DNA from: Rehaibacterium terrae
Lineage (GTDB): Bacteria; Pseudomonadota; Gammaproteobacteria; Xanthomonadales; Xanthomonadaceae
Length of the DNA: 64,000 bases
Assembly: GCF_014202935.1 (NCBI RefSeq)
Contig: NZ_JACHHX010000013.1
Span: forward strand, 19,428-83,427
Direction: 5' to 3'
Each line of letters begins with the position of its first letter. Within the stretch, counting starts at the first letter, position 1. A program made the translations under genes and the position numbers. Below, one piece after another: positions 1 to 9,101 of this stretch. The notes under the pieces were generated by a model. The model had not been told where the DNA came from, did not search any database, and saw nothing but the letters and a program-made list of their open reading frames with translations.

Positions 1-1
1 G

Positions 2-1231
2 CTGGCGATTCCGCGCGGCGCGGTGCCGATGGGGCGGGTTCTGGCCACCGCGCTCGGCGGCGATCTCGACGTGGTGCTGGTGCGCAAGCTCGGCGCGCCG
101 GGCAATCCCGAGCTGGCGATCGGCGCGGTCGACGAGCATGGCCGCGTGCACCTGGCCAGCCATGCCGCGCTGACCGGGGCCGATGCGGCCTACATCCGCC
201 GCGAGACCGAGCGCCAGCTGGCGCTGATCCGCGACCGCCGCCGCCGCTACACGCCCGACCGGCCACCGCTGGACGCCGCCGGTCGCACCGTGATCGTGGT
301 CGATGACGGTCTTGCCACCGGCAGCACCATGATCGCCGCGCTGGGCGCGGCACGCGCGGCCGGCGCCGCGCACCTGGTCTGCGCGGTGCCGGTGGCGGCG
401 CGCGACAGCCTGGAGCGGGTCCGGCCGCTGGCCGACGAGGTGGTCTGTCTGGCCGCGCCGTTGAACTTCCATGCGGTCGGCCAGTACTACGACCGCTTCG
501 ACCAGGTGAGCGACGAGCAGGTGGTCGCCTTGCTGGCCGCCAGTCGTCCCGGTGCAGGCGAGGGCAGGCAGACGGTGACGATCCTCTGCGAGGACGTCGC
601 GACGACCGGCGACCTGGTCGTGCCGGATACCGCGCGGGGCCTGATCCTGTTCGCCCACGGCAGCGGCAGCAGCCGGCACAGCCCACGCAACCGGCAGGTG
701 GCGGCGACGCTCGAGGGCGCCGGCTTCGCCACGCTGCTGATGGACCTGCTCACGCCGGACGAGGATGCCGACCCGGCGGCGCGCTTCGACATCGACCTGC
801 TCGCGCACAGGCTCGACGCTGCGCTGCGCTGGGCGCGGCACGACGCGCGCGTGGCCGCATTGCCGGTCGGGCTGTTCGGCAGCAGCACCGGCGCGGCCGC
901 GGCGCTGCGGGTGGCGGCGGCACGGGGCGATGCGGTCAGGGCGGTAGTGTCGCGTGGTGGACGTCCGGATCTGGCCGGCGACGTCGCGCTGGCGCGCGTG
1001 CAGGCCCCGACCCTGTTGATCGTCGGCGGCGCCGATCGCGAGGTGCTGGCGCTCAACCGGCAGGCGCTGGCGGCGATGACCGCCAGCGCCGAACTGGTGG
1101 TCGTGCCCGGAGCGACCCATCTGTTCGAGGAGCCGGGCGCGCTCGAACAGGTCGCCCGCCTGGCCGTCGACTGGTTCGCGCGCTGGCTGACCGGCCCGGC
1201 ACCGGCGGTGCCCATGCCGGCACGGAGCTGA
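2..1231 (+). CDS. Phosphoribosyltransferase-alpha/beta hydrolase fusion (5' partial)
   Basis: The reading frame is open from base 2, and the residues before the first ATG at 23 (LAIPRGAVPMGR) already match the start of the type I phosphoribosyltransferase fold, so the true start lies left of the window. The first half carries the PRPP-binding loop VIVVDDGLATGST (about residue 90 from the ATG). The second half is a dienelactone-hydrolase-like alpha/beta hydrolase with an oxyanion-type HGSGSS strand, nucleophile elbow GLFGSSTG, acidic residue in GGADREV and a histidine in GATHLFEE. Such two-domain proteins are known in bacterial genomes, but their substrate is not established. I infer a cytoplasmic enzyme because no signal or membrane segment is visible in the part present. 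Confidence 0.85.
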   Translation: MAIPRGAVPMGRVLATALGGDLDVVLVRKLGAPGNPELAIGAVDEHGRVHLASHAALTGADAAYIRRETERQLALIRDRRRRYTPDRPPLDAAGRTVIVVDDGLATGSTMIAALGAARAAGAAHLVCAVPVAARDSLERVRPLADEVVCLAAPLNFHAVGQYYDRFDQVSDEQVVALLAASRPGAGEGRQTVTILCEDVATTGDLVVPDTARGLILFAHGSGSSRHSPRNRQVAATLEGAGFATLLMDLLTPDEDADPAARFDIDLLAHRLDAALRWARHDARVAALPVGLFGSSTGAAAALRVAAARGDAVRAVVSRGGRPDLAGDVALARVQAPTLLIVGGADREVLALNRQALAAMTASAELVVVPGATHLFEEPGALEQVARLAVDWFARWLTGPAPAVPMPARS

Positions 1232-1239
1232 CCCGCATC

Positions 1240-1346
1240 ACGATGCCATGGCTGGCGCCCCGCCCCTGGTCGATCACGACCTTCTGCTCTGCGATCCAGG
1301 CGTCCTTGACGTTCTTCAGGGACTTCTCGCCGTGGGCGAGGCCGAG
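1240..1346 (-). pseudogene. Possible dodecin-like gene remnant
   Basis: Read on the minus strand from 1346, one frame gives GLAHGEKSLKNVKDAWIAEQ followed by KVVIDQGR. This closely resembles the central helix and strand of dodecin-family flavin-binding proteins (pattern xLAxAxKSLKNVxxAWVxEQxVxI). Dodecins are about 65-75 residues; here only about 35 resemble the family. The expected N-terminal strand is not found upstream in any frame and the C-terminal strand degrades after GIVMRVS. I call it a decayed fragment lying between the hydrolase and CBS genes. The match is from memory of the family pattern and could be chance. Confidence 0.35.
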
Positions 1347-1516
1347 TCTGCCCAGTGGTCGGGGTGATGCGGCTGTATCCGCAGCCGGTGCGGCAATCGC
1401 GCAGCGTCGAGTACGGCAGCCGGCGCCGCAGGATCCCGGATACCGCGCCCGGGCGGAGCGAGGGGGCGGATGCGCCGCGCGGCGGCACCGGTCGCTGAGG
1501 GGCGGCGAGGGCGCCG

Positions 1517-1966
1517 TCAGACCCGCTGCTCGGCCTCGCGCGCCTGCTGGTACTTGAAGGCGCGCGCCAGTTCGGTGACCTCCATGCCGAAGGCGGCGAT
1601 CACGTCGTCGGCGCTGACGATGCCGGCGAGCCGCCCTTCGTCATCGACGACAGGCAGCCGGCGTACGCCGTGGCGGCGCATGGTCTGCAGTGCGCCGAAC
1701 AGGTCGTCGTCCTCGCGGCAGGTGTGCGGCTGGGGCGACATCACGTCGCCGACCGTGAGCACGTCGACGTCGATGTCCGGCGCAACCACGGCCAGCACGA
1801 TGTCGCGGTCGGTCAGGACGCCCAGCGGGCGGGCGTCGCCATCGCGGCGCTCGGCCACCACCAGACAGCCGACATGGTGCTCGCGCATCGCCCGGGCGGC
1901 GTCCAGGATCGAGGCGTCGGGCGCGATGCAGACCACGCCGCGGATGCAGATGTCGGAGATGCGCAT
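1517..1966 (-). CDS. CBS-domain pair protein
   Basis: This 149-residue protein consists of two CBS motifs (about residues 5-60 and 75-135) and little else, including IRGVVCIAPDASILDAARAM and VTVGDVMSPQPHTCREDDDL. Stand-alone CBS pairs bind adenine nucleotides and regulate partner proteins; the partner is unknown here. I start it at the ATG at 1966 because GAGG lies just upstream and the protein then begins directly with the first CBS strand. A longer frame to 2011 would add 15 residues with no conserved content. It is cytoplasmic by appearance. Confidence 0.85.
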   Translation of the reverse strand: MRISDICIRGVVCIAPDASILDAARAMREHHVGCLVVAERRDGDARPLGVLTDRDIVLAVVAPDIDVDVLTVGDVMSPQPHTCREDDDLFGALQTMRRHGVRRLPVVDDEGRLAGIVSADDVIAAFGMEVTELARAFKYQQAREAEQRV

Positions 1967-2082
1967 GGTGCAGCCTCGCAGGTCTGTCCGGACGGTTTCC
2001 GGCCGCACCACTCTCGCGCGCCCGCCGCCGCCGCGCCTTGATGCCGGTCAAATCCCGGCCGCGCCCGGCGCCGCAGACGAAA

Positions 2083-2110
2083 CCGCCGCCCGGATCGCTC
2101 CGGGCGGCGG
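2083..2110 (-). terminator. Hairpin terminator of dcp
   Basis: A perfect 11-bp inverted repeat (CCGCCGCCCGG / CCGGGCGGCGG) with a 6-nt loop lies 24 bases beyond the dcp stop. On the minus strand it is followed by a short T-rich stretch (TTTCGTC), as expected of an intrinsic terminator with a weak U tract. Confidence 0.6.
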
Positions 2111-2133
2111 CGGGTCTCGCAGTGAGGGATGGC

Positions 2134-4302
2134 CTAGCGCTGCTGGGCGGTATCGTCGACCAGGCCGCGGCGGACCAGCAGCGGCCGGATCTGCGGGTCG
2201 CGGCCGCGGAAGTCGCGGAACAGCTGCATGGCGTCGACACTGCCACCGCGCGAGAGCAGGGTGCGGCGGAAGTGGTCGCCGTTCTCGCGCTTGAGGCCGC
2301 CGTTCTCCTTGAACCACTCGACGCTGTCGGCGTCCAGCACCTCGCTCCAGATGTAGCTGTAGTAGCCGGCCGAGTAACCGCCGGAGAACACGTGCGAGAA
2401 GTAGGTGGTGCGGTAGCGCGGCGGCACCGGCGCGAAATCGACGCCGGCCTGCTTCAGCGCCTCGGCCTCGAAGGCGATCACGTCGTCGGGCACCTGGTCG
2501 GGGCCGAGCTGGTGGAAGGCCTGGTCGATCAGCGAGGCGGCGAGGTATTCGGTCGTCGCGTGGCCCTGGTTGAAGGTTTCGGTCGCCAGCACCTTGTCGA
2601 CCAGGGCCTGCGGGATGGGTTCGCCGGTCTGGTAGTGCCTGGCGTAGTTGGCGAGGACCTCCGGCCAGGTCGCCCACATCTCGTTGACCTGCGAGGGGTA
2701 CTCGACGAAGTCGCGCGGCACCGAGGTGCCGGCGAAGCGCGGGTAGGTGACGTCCGAGAACATGCCGTGCAGCGCATGGCCGAACTCGTGGAACATCGTG
2801 GTGACCTCGTCGAAGGTCATCAGGGTGGGCTCGCCCTCGGGCGGCTTGGGGATGTTCTGGTGGTTGGCAACCACCGGCTTGGTGCCGAACAGCTTGTTCT
2901 GCTGCACGTAGGAGTTCATCCAGGCGCCGCCGCGCTTGGACGGGCGGGCGTAGAAGTCGCCGAGGAAGAAGGCGAGCTGGCTGCCGTCGGCATCGGTGAC
3001 TTCCCATACGCGCACGTCGGGATGGTAGGTCGGCAGGTCGGTGCGCTCGGTGAAGTTGAGGCCGTAGAGCCGGTTGGCCGCGTAGAACACGCCGTTGACC
3101 AGCACGTTGTTCAGCTCGAAGTACGGGCGCAGCGCGCTGGCGTCGAAATCGTACCTGGCCTGGCGGACCTTTTCGGCGTAGTGCTGCCAGTCCCAGGCAG
3201 CCAGCTCGAAGCCGCCGCCCTCGGCGTCGATGATCTTCTGCATGTCGGCAGCCTCGCGGCGGGCGTTGGCGACCGCGGCCGGCGCCAGCTTGGCGAGCAG
3301 GTCGTTGACGGCCGTGGTGGTCTGGGCGGTGGCGTCTTCCAGCACGTAGGCGGCGTGGTTGGGGTAGCCCAGCAGTCGCGCGCGCTCGGCGCGCAGCTTG
3401 ACGATGCGGGCGACGACCTCGCGGTTGTCGTACTCGCCGCCGCGGCTGCCGCGCATGATCGAAGCGGTGAAAAGTTTCCGCCGCGCGTCGCGGTTGGTCA
3501 TGTCGGTCAGCGGCGGCTGGCCGGTGGTGTTCTGCAGGGCGATCAGGAACTTGCCCTCGTGGCCGGCCTCCTCGGCGGCCTTGGAAGCGGCGGCGATCTC
3601 GGCCTCGGAGAGGCCGGCCAGCTCCTCGCGGCTGTCGAACAGCACCGCCGAGGCGTTCACTTCGCGCAGCACGTTCTGGCCGAAGCGGGTCTGCAACGAG
3701 GCCAGCTCGCTGTTGATGGCCTTGAGCTGCTCCTTGTCGGCCTCGGACAGTTGGGCGCCGGCGCGGACGAAGTCGGTGTGGTAGCGCTCCAGCAGGCGTC
3801 TGGATTCGGCGTCCAGGCCGAGCTGGTCGCGCTGCTCGTACAGCGCCTTGACGCGCTCGTACAGTGCGCCGTTGAGCAGGATGGCGTCGTTGTGGGCGGA
3901 CAGCCTGGGCGCCATTTCGGCCTGTACCTTCTGGATGGCCTCGTTGGTGTGCGCGCCGGCGAGGTTGAAGAACACCGCCGAGACACGGCGCAGGGTCTGG
4001 CCGGCGCGCTCCATCGCGACGATGGTGTTCTCGAAGGTCGGCGCTTCGGTGTTGCCGGCGATGGCCTCGATCTCGGCGCGGTGCTCGCTCATGCCGCGCT
4101 CGAAGGCCGGCGCGTAGTGCTCGTCGCGGATCCGGTCGAACGGCGGGTACTGCAGCGGCAGTGTGCTGGCGGCGAAGAAGGGGTTGGCTTCGGTCGGCGC
4201 GGTGGCGGCGGTGTCGGCGCCGGCGGGCGGCTCGGACGGACCGCAGCCGGCCAGTGGCAGCGCGAGCGCCGTCGTCAGGGCGAGGGCGAGGCGGGATTTC
4301 AT
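2134..4302 (-). CDS. dcp: M3 family peptidyl-dipeptidase (Dcp-like), lipoprotein
   Basis: The 722-residue product has a lipoprotein signal peptide (residues 1-20, lipobox LAGC with Cys20) followed by a full M3 metallopeptidase. The zinc site is FHEFGHALHG near residues 503-512, the family HExxH form with Phe-Gly as found in dipeptidyl carboxypeptidases. Members cleave dipeptides or short oligopeptides from peptide C-termini. Lipidation would anchor it in the periplasm or outer membrane, unlike the cytoplasmic E. coli enzyme. I chose the ATG at 4302 because AAGGA sits 9 bases upstream and it begins the signal peptide. Length is close to the family norm plus the signal. It appears monocistronic. 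Confidence 0.92.
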   Translation of the reverse strand: MKSRLALALTTALALPLAGCGPSEPPAGADTAATAPTEANPFFAASTLPLQYPPFDRIRDEHYAPAFERGMSEHRAEIEAIAGNTEAPTFENTIVAMERAGQTLRRVSAVFFNLAGAHTNEAIQKVQAEMAPRLSAHNDAILLNGALYERVKALYEQRDQLGLDAESRRLLERYHTDFVRAGAQLSEADKEQLKAINSELASLQTRFGQNVLREVNASAVLFDSREELAGLSEAEIAAASKAAEEAGHEGKFLIALQNTTGQPPLTDMTNRDARRKLFTASIMRGSRGGEYDNREVVARIVKLRAERARLLGYPNHAAYVLEDATAQTTTAVNDLLAKLAPAAVANARREAADMQKIIDAEGGGFELAAWDWQHYAEKVRQARYDFDASALRPYFELNNVLVNGVFYAANRLYGLNFTERTDLPTYHPDVRVWEVTDADGSQLAFFLGDFYARPSKRGGAWMNSYVQQNKLFGTKPVVANHQNIPKPPEGEPTLMTFDEVTTMFHEFGHALHGMFSDVTYPRFAGTSVPRDFVEYPSQVNEMWATWPEVLANYARHYQTGEPIPQALVDKVLATETFNQGHATTEYLAASLIDQAFHQLGPDQVPDDVIAFEAEALKQAGVDFAPVPPRYRTTYFSHVFSGGYSAGYYSYIWSEVLDADSVEWFKENGGLKRENGDHFRRTLLSRGGSVDAMQLFRDFRGRDPQIRPLLVRRGLVDDTAQQR

Positions 4303-4622
4303 GGGGCTGTCCTTCGGGCTGTGGAACAAACCCATGAGCCTACCGGAACCCGTGCGGCGGGGCACCCATGACGTTCGGCAGGGGTGAAGGGACGGGACCG
4401 GAGATCCGGGGCCGGGAAAAAGCGCGGCGCTGCCATCCCCGCTTGCTGCTGTTGCCTGGAAATGACGGCCTTGAACCGCTTGCCCGGTTCCCGGCTCTCA
4501 GAAGAGCGGATGTTCCTGCGTGGGGTGAGCGAGTCCGAGCTGGGCAGCGGCCCGGTGTTGCAGGCCTTGCCGCGTTGGCCGCCCGGGTTCGGTATCGAGT
4601 CTTTCTTCAACATGCGTGGGCG

Positions 4623-4766
4623 ATGGCCTGGCCGCTGCGGCTGTTTAGTGCGACGGGTCCACTCGTGGTGGTGGCGACGGTCGCCCTGGCCTGGCTGGCC
4701 TGTTGGCAGGTCGGGCGGCGGCTGCCGGCGCCGGACGGCACGTCGGCGATGCGCGCGGACGGGTAG
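4623..4766 (+). CDS. Possible small single-pass membrane protein
   Basis: This 47-codon frame encodes one strong hydrophobic segment (GPLVVVATVALAWLACW, about residues 12-28) flanked by arginines, ending in a polar tail. It sits alone in a 478-base stretch (4303-4780) between the divergent dcp start and the end of the yaiI-type gene. No good ribosome-binding site is visible, and GC-rich DNA often gives such frames by chance. The remainder of the stretch, 4303-4622, shows nothing else I can support. Confidence 0.25.
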   Translation: MAWPLRLFSATGPLVVVATVALAWLACWQVGRRLPAPDGTSAMRADG

Positions 4767-4791
4767 CACCGCAATGGTGCTCATCCGCGCG
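4752..4791. terminator. Two-part hairpin between converging genes
   Basis: An outer 8-bp stem (CGCGCGGA at 4752-4759 with TCCGCGCG at 4784-4791) encloses an inner 6-bp stem (AGCACC / GGTGCT) with loop GCAAT. It overlaps the stop codon of the UPF0178 gene at 4781-4783. It could end transcription from either side, but there is no T tract. Confidence 0.35.
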
Positions 4792-5233
4792 GGCGCTGCG
4801 CCAGCCAGCGGTCGAGGGCGTTGGCGAAGGCCTGCCGGTCGCGCGGGTGCAGGGCGGCCGGGCCGCCGGTGTCGATGCCGGCGCCACGCAGTTCGTCCAT
4901 GAAGTTGCGCATCGACAGGCGTTGGGCGATCGAATCGCGGGTGTAGAGCTCGCCGCGCGGGTTCAGTGCCAGCGCGCCCTTGTCGATCACGGCAGCCGCC
5001 AACGGGATGTCGGCGGTCACCACCAGGTCGCCGGGCGCGGCGCACTTGACGATCTCGTTGTCGGCCACGTCCAGCCCGGCCGGCACCTGTACGGCGCGGA
5101 TGTGGCGCGAGGGCGGGGTGCGCAGCCACCGGTTGGCGACCAGGGTCACCGGAATCCGCGCGCGCTCGGCGGCGCGGAACAGGATGTCCTTGATCGCGTT
5201 CGGGCAGGCGTCGGCGTCGACCCAGATCTGCAT
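4781..5233 (-). CDS. yaiI: YaiI/YqxD family (UPF0178, DUF188) protein
   Basis: The 150-residue protein begins [18 protein letters not shown], the hallmark start of UPF0178, and contains the conserved [19 protein letters not shown] and [13 protein letters not shown] segments. The acidic residues of the DADACP motif suggest a PIN-like nuclease fold, but the function is not established. Length equals the E. coli YaiI family. The ATG at 5233 is fixed by the family N-terminus; the ribosome-binding site is weak. The gene starts 50 bases after the stop of the upstream S9 peptidase on the same strand, so the two could share a transcript. Confidence 0.9.
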   Translation of the reverse strand: MQIWVDADACPNAIKDILFRAAERARIPVTLVANRWLRTPPSRHIRAVQVPAGLDVADNEIVKCAAPGDLVVTADIPLAAAVIDKGALALNPRGELYTRDSIAQRLSMRNFMDELRGAGIDTGGPAALHPRDRQAFANALDRWLAQRPRG

Positions 5234-5283
5234 GGATGCGGAGAGGCGGCGAGGGGCGCCGGCGCGCCCTCGCCGTGAGCACT

Positions 5284-7407
5284 TCACGGTGAAGCGGGGG
5301 GCGCGTCCGCCGTGCCCAGCCAGCGGCCCAGCCAGTCGCTCACTTCGCGGTAGAAGTGGCGGCTGTTCTCGCCCTTCAGGATCCAGTGGTTCTCGTCCGG
5401 GTAAACCACCAGGCGGCTCTCGACGCGTTGCCGCTGCAGCGCCACCCAGTACTCCAGGCCGTTGTTGATCGGCACGCGGAAGTCGTTCTCGCCGAAGGTC
5501 ACCAGCACCGGCGTCCTGAAGTTGGCCGCGTAGCGGATCGGGTTCTGCTCCTGCCACAGTGGAATGTCCTCCCAGTGCGGGCCGCCCTGGCCGACTTCGC
5601 GCGAATAGGCGATGTCGCTGGTGCCCCATTGCGACTTGAGGTTGACCAGGCCGGCATGGCTGACCAGGCAGCGGTAGCGGTCGGTGGTGGCCTGCAGCCA
5701 GTTGGCCAGATGGCCGCCGTAGCTGGCGCCGCCGGCGCACTGGCGGTCGCCGTCGATGAAGGCGTAGCGCGCGATGGCGACGTCGGCGGCCTGGTTGATC
5801 TCCTCGGCCGGCCCCTTGAGCGGGTCGCCCTGGATACCCTGGGCGAAAGCCTCGCCGAAGCCGGTGGAGCCGGTGTAGTTGGTCAGCAGCACCACGTAGT
5901 CGCTGCCGGCCAGCAGGTGGTAGTTCCAGCGCAGCACGAACTGGTCGCGCCACATGGTGTGCGGGCCGCCGTGCATCACCACGAACAGCGGGTAGCGCCT
6001 GTTCGGGTCGAAGCCGGCCGGCCGCACCAGCATGTTGTGGATGCGTGCGCCGCGCTCGCCGGTGAACCAGAAGTGCTCGACCGGCGCCATGTCCAGCGCG
6101 GCGGCGCGCTCGACGCCGAAGCTGCTCAGGCGGTGGTGGGTCCGGCGGGCGGGGTCGATGCGCACCACTTCCGGCGGCTCGGTCGCGCTCTCGTACAGGC
6201 CGACCAGCACGGTCGCGCCGCGCTGCGAGCTGCTGATGCCGGTGTACAGGCCGCGCGCCATGTCGAAGGCCAGCTCGGCGCCGGCGCGACCGGCGGTCGC
6301 GCGGTAGAGCTTCTCGTGACCGGCGTCCTCGGCGGTGATGTAGACGCTGCGGCTGTCTGCCGAGATCGCGTAGGTGCTGACCGAGCGGCCTTCCGGCAGC
6401 TCGATGGCCGGCTGCGCGCGCAGGCTCGGCCAGGCGAAGACGGCCAGGCGGGTGGCGTTGTAGACCTTGCCGGTGTGCGGCGACAGCAGTGCGTACAGGG
6501 TGCGGCCGTCAGGACTGAAGCGCGGCTGGGTGTAGCCGGGGCCTTCGGCCTCGGGGGCGTCGGCTGCGCCGGTCAGGCGGCGCGGCTCGCCGCCATCGAC
6601 CGGCACCTGCCACAGGTCGGTGTGGGTGAAGGCGAAGGCGGCGTTGTGGCGGTTGGTGCTGGCGACGAAGACGATCGAGCGGCCATCCGGCGCCCACACT
6701 GCATCGAGCTCCTCGCCGCTGTTGGTCATGCGGCCGGCGTAGCCGGGCGAGCGGATCAGCGTGGTGCCGCCGAGCAGGTCGCGGGCGTCGTCGCGGCCGA
6801 TGGTCTGCACGAACAGGCGTGGCTGGCGCTCGTCCAGCCAGCGGTCCCAGTTGCGGATGGGGAAGCCGGTGTAGGTGCGCGCGCTGTGTTTGCGCGCCTT
6901 GCGCTCCTCGGCGACGCGCTTGCTGTCGGCGTCGCTGGCCGCCTCCGGATAGAGGTTGCTGGTGAACAGGATGCGCCGGCCGTCCGGGGAGAACTGCGGC
7001 AGGCGCGCACCGGTGCTGATCGAGGTGGCGCGCAGCGCCTCGCCGCCGCGGGCGAGATCGAGGATGTAGATCTGCGGCGCGCTGTCGCCGTCACGCTGGG
7101 CGGAGAAGGCCAGGCGCTGGCCGTCCGGACTCCAGGCCGGGCCGGATTCGGGCGCCTTGCTGGCGGTGATGCGGCGCGGCGGCGTGCTGCCGTCGGTCGG
7201 CGCCAGCCACAGGTCGACCACCTGCTCGGCAGGGTCGTAGGCCGGCTCGGTGACGGTGAACACGACCCATTTGCCGTCCGGACTGACCACCGGGGCGGCC
7301 ACACGCGGCATCAGCCACAGGTCTTCGTGGCTGATCGGCCGCCGGTCCTGCGCCGTGGCGAGGGCGCTGGAAAGCAGCAACAGACAGGCGAACAGCAATC
7401 TGGTCAT
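5284..7407 (-). CDS. Secreted S9 family prolyl oligopeptidase / acylaminoacyl-peptidase-like enzyme
   Basis: The 707-residue product has a cleavable signal peptide (about residues 1-20), a WD40/TolB-type beta-propeller made of repeated SPDGRR/FSPDG motifs (residues 45-430) and a C-terminal alpha/beta hydrolase. The catalytic triad is readable as Ser562 in GGASYGGH, Asp642 in FGENDFRVP and His674 in DENHWIL. The family releases N-terminal dipeptides or acylated residues from peptides; this one acts in the periplasm or outside. I start it at 7407 because a GGGAG site lies upstream and the signal peptide begins there; the extra 59 upstream codons look non-coding. Confidence 0.92.
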   Translation of the reverse strand: MTRLLFACLLLLSSALATAQDRRPISHEDLWLMPRVAAPVVSPDGKWVVFTVTEPAYDPAEQVVDLWLAPTDGSTPPRRITASKAPESGPAWSPDGQRLAFSAQRDGDSAPQIYILDLARGGEALRATSISTGARLPQFSPDGRRILFTSNLYPEAASDADSKRVAEERKARKHSARTYTGFPIRNWDRWLDERQPRLFVQTIGRDDARDLLGGTTLIRSPGYAGRMTNSGEELDAVWAPDGRSIVFVASTNRHNAAFAFTHTDLWQVPVDGGEPRRLTGAADAPEAEGPGYTQPRFSPDGRTLYALLSPHTGKVYNATRLAVFAWPSLRAQPAIELPEGRSVSTYAISADSRSVYITAEDAGHEKLYRATAGRAGAELAFDMARGLYTGISSSQRGATVLVGLYESATEPPEVVRIDPARRTHHRLSSFGVERAAALDMAPVEHFWFTGERGARIHNMLVRPAGFDPNRRYPLFVVMHGGPHTMWRDQFVLRWNYHLLAGSDYVVLLTNYTGSTGFGEAFAQGIQGDPLKGPAEEINQAADVAIARYAFIDGDRQCAGGASYGGHLANWLQATTDRYRCLVSHAGLVNLKSQWGTSDIAYSREVGQGGPHWEDIPLWQEQNPIRYAANFRTPVLVTFGENDFRVPINNGLEYWVALQRQRVESRLVVYPDENHWILKGENSRHFYREVSDWLGRWLGTADAPPASP

Positions 7408-7761
7408 CGGTGGGCTCCCGGTGGCTGGGGAAATCGCGAAGGATGCGGGCACAGGGCGAAGCCGGGCCCGTGCCGAAAGGCCCTGGGGATCCTGAACGGA
7501 CGCGGTGGGCCGTGGCGTCGATCGATGATACCGCGCCCGTTCCGCGCCGCCGGATCGCCGTGCGCGAACCGTCGTCCCGTTCACATCCGGTTCCCGCCGG
7601 CAGGTGCCAATGCGGCGGGGCGGGAGTAGACTTCCGTATGCCGGGGCGCAATGCCCGCGGCGGGATATCCCATCGACACGGATGCCGGCGCGCAGCGAGT
7701 GCCCGGCCCCACCACCGCCACCGCACGGCGCGTACGGCTCCCCCTACCGGAGGCTACGGCC
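7408..7761. other. Divergent intergenic region
   Basis: This 354-base spacer separates the S9 peptidase (minus) from the YbaK-type gene (plus) and should hold both promoters. I see ribosome-binding sites at its two ends (GGGAG for the peptidase, GGAGG for the deacylase) and a weak minus-strand -10 candidate TATCAT at 7525-7530, but no convincing operator, repeat or gene. Confidence 0.4.
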
Positions 7762-8226
7762 ATGTGGCTGCAGAGACTCGAAGAGTACCTACGCGCGAAT
7801 CAGGTCGAGTACCAGACCATTGCGCATCCGCTCGCCTACACCGCGCAGGAGGTCGCGGCCAGCGCGCACATCCCGGGGAAGGAAATGGCCAAGACCGTGA
7901 TGGTCAAGCTCGACGGCCGCCTGGCGATGGTCGTGGTGCCCGCTTCCGAGCGCGTGCATCTGGGACGCCTGCGCGAGGCGACCGGTGCCGGGGAGGTGGC
8001 GCTGGCCAGCGAATGGGAGTTCAAGGACCGCTTCCCGGAGTGCGAGCTCGGCGCGATGCCGCCGTTCGGCAATCTCTACGGGCTGGACGTGTTCGTGTCC
8101 GACACGCTGGCCGAGGACGAGGAGATCGCCTTCAACGCCGGCACCCACAGCGAACTGGTCCGGATGCGTTACCGCGATTTCGAGCGCCTGGTCGATCCGC
8201 GCATCGTGCACCTGGCGCGGCATTGA
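7762..8226 (+). CDS. YbaK/EbsC-type aminoacyl-tRNA deacylase
   Basis: The 154-residue protein is a single YbaK/prolyl-tRNA synthetase editing domain. It keeps the lysine-bearing strand KEMAKTVMVKLDG (catalytic-type Lys44) and the GAMPPFGNLYG loop near residues 97-107 that shapes the pocket. Relatives hydrolyse mischarged Ala-tRNAPro or Cys-tRNAPro in the cytoplasm; which one is served here cannot be told from sequence. The start at 7762 follows GGAGG at a good distance. It is monocistronic. Confidence 0.88.
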   Translation: MWLQRLEEYLRANQVEYQTIAHPLAYTAQEVAASAHIPGKEMAKTVMVKLDGRLAMVVVPASERVHLGRLREATGAGEVALASEWEFKDRFPECELGAMPPFGNLYGLDVFVSDTLAEDEEIAFNAGTHSELVRMRYRDFERLVDPRIVHLARH

Positions 8227-8236
8227 GCCGTGCCGT

Positions 8237-8267
8237 GCCGGCGGCGGCCGGTCTTGCCGCCGCCGGC
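8237..8267 (+). terminator. Hairpin after the YbaK-type gene
   Basis: An 11-bp perfect inverted repeat (GCCGGCGGCGG / CCGCCGCCGGC) with a 9-nt spacer begins 10 bases after the stop codon. There is no T run, so it may only slow polymerase or protect the 3' end. Confidence 0.4.
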
Positions 8268-8504
8268 AGGCGTGCCGCCGCCCGTCGCGGCGATGGTGCG
8301 GATCGCGCTCAGCGCGGCGTCGACAGGTCGGGACGGTGCACGTACACGGTGTAATCGATCCGCTCCATCGCGCTGATGAACTGCCCATCCGTCCCCCCGT
8401 GCATCGGGCATCCGCATGGGGGGCAACGCAGGGGATGGCGGAGGCAGGACATCGACCCGCCCGGCGGACTGGTAAGCTGCAGGCATCCATCCGGAGGGCG
8501 CGCC

Positions 8505-8987
8505 ATGAACACCGTCTACGACTTCAGTGCCATCGACATCGACGGCCGGGAGCGTTCGCTGAAGGAGTTCGAGGGCAAGGTCCTGCTCATCGTCAATGTG
8601 GCCTCCAAGTGCGGCTTCACCCCGCAGTACGCCGGGCTGGAATCGCTGTGGCGCAAGTACCGCGAGCAGGGACTGGTGGTGCTCGGATTTCCCTGCGACC
8701 AGTTCGGCCATCAGGAGCCGGGCGATGAGGAGGAGATTCGCAACTTCTGTCAGCTCAACTACGACGTGAGCTTTCCGCTGTTCGCCAAGATCGAGGTCAA
8801 TGGCGACGGCGCACACCCGCTCTGGCGCTGGTTGAAGCGGGAACAGCCCGGCCTGCTGGGCAGCGAGGCGATCAAGTGGAACTTCACCAAGTTCCTGATC
8901 GGCCGCGACGGCCGCGTGGTCAAGCGCTACGCGCCGACCGACACGCCCGAGAAGATCGAGAAGGATCTGCCGGCGGTACTGCGCTGA
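8505..8987 (+). CDS. Glutathione/thiol peroxidase
   Basis: The 160-residue protein is a complete glutathione peroxidase-family domain with the peroxidatic cysteine Cys36 in NVASKCGFT, the LGFPCDQFGHQEPG loop with Cys64 and Gln70, and the tryptophan motif IKWNFTKFLI. There is Cys, not selenocysteine. Such bacterial enzymes often use thioredoxin as reductant, with the Cys64-region loop supplying the resolving function. No signal peptide is visible, so it is cytoplasmic. The start follows GGAGGG; a TAAGCT -10-like box lies about 30 bases upstream. Confidence 0.92.
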   Translation: MNTVYDFSAIDIDGRERSLKEFEGKVLLIVNVASKCGFTPQYAGLESLWRKYREQGLVVLGFPCDQFGHQEPGDEEEIRNFCQLNYDVSFPLFAKIEVNGDGAHPLWRWLKREQPGLLGSEAIKWNFTKFLIGRDGRVVKRYAPTDTPEKIEKDLPAVLR

Positions 8988-9040
8988 CGGTGTGCATCGC
9001 CCGGGCGAGGGAACGGCCATGGCCCCCCCCGCAACGGACG

Positions 9041-9065
9041 AGCCCCCGGCGTCCTGCCGGGGGCT
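9041..9065. terminator. Shared terminator between converging genes
   Basis: A perfect 10-bp stem (AGCCCCCGGC / GCCGGGGGCT) with loop GTCCT lies midway in the 114-base gap between the peroxidase (plus) and the S8 protease (minus). It lacks T tracts on either side, but its position fits a bidirectional terminator. Confidence 0.55.
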
Positions 9066-9101
9066 CGCGGGCGGCGCGCCATGCGGTTGCCGCCGCCCGG
9101 T

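Noticed and set aside
2038..4371. Long plus-strand open frame opposite dcp
   Set aside because: It is the antisense shadow of the M3 peptidase with no recognisable motif and no ribosome-binding site.
8309..8512. Minus-strand 67-codon frame before the glutathione peroxidase, ending in a plausible-looking C-terminal segment
   Set aside because: No family recognised, no ribosome-binding site and overlap with the peroxidase start; too weak to call a gene or remnant.
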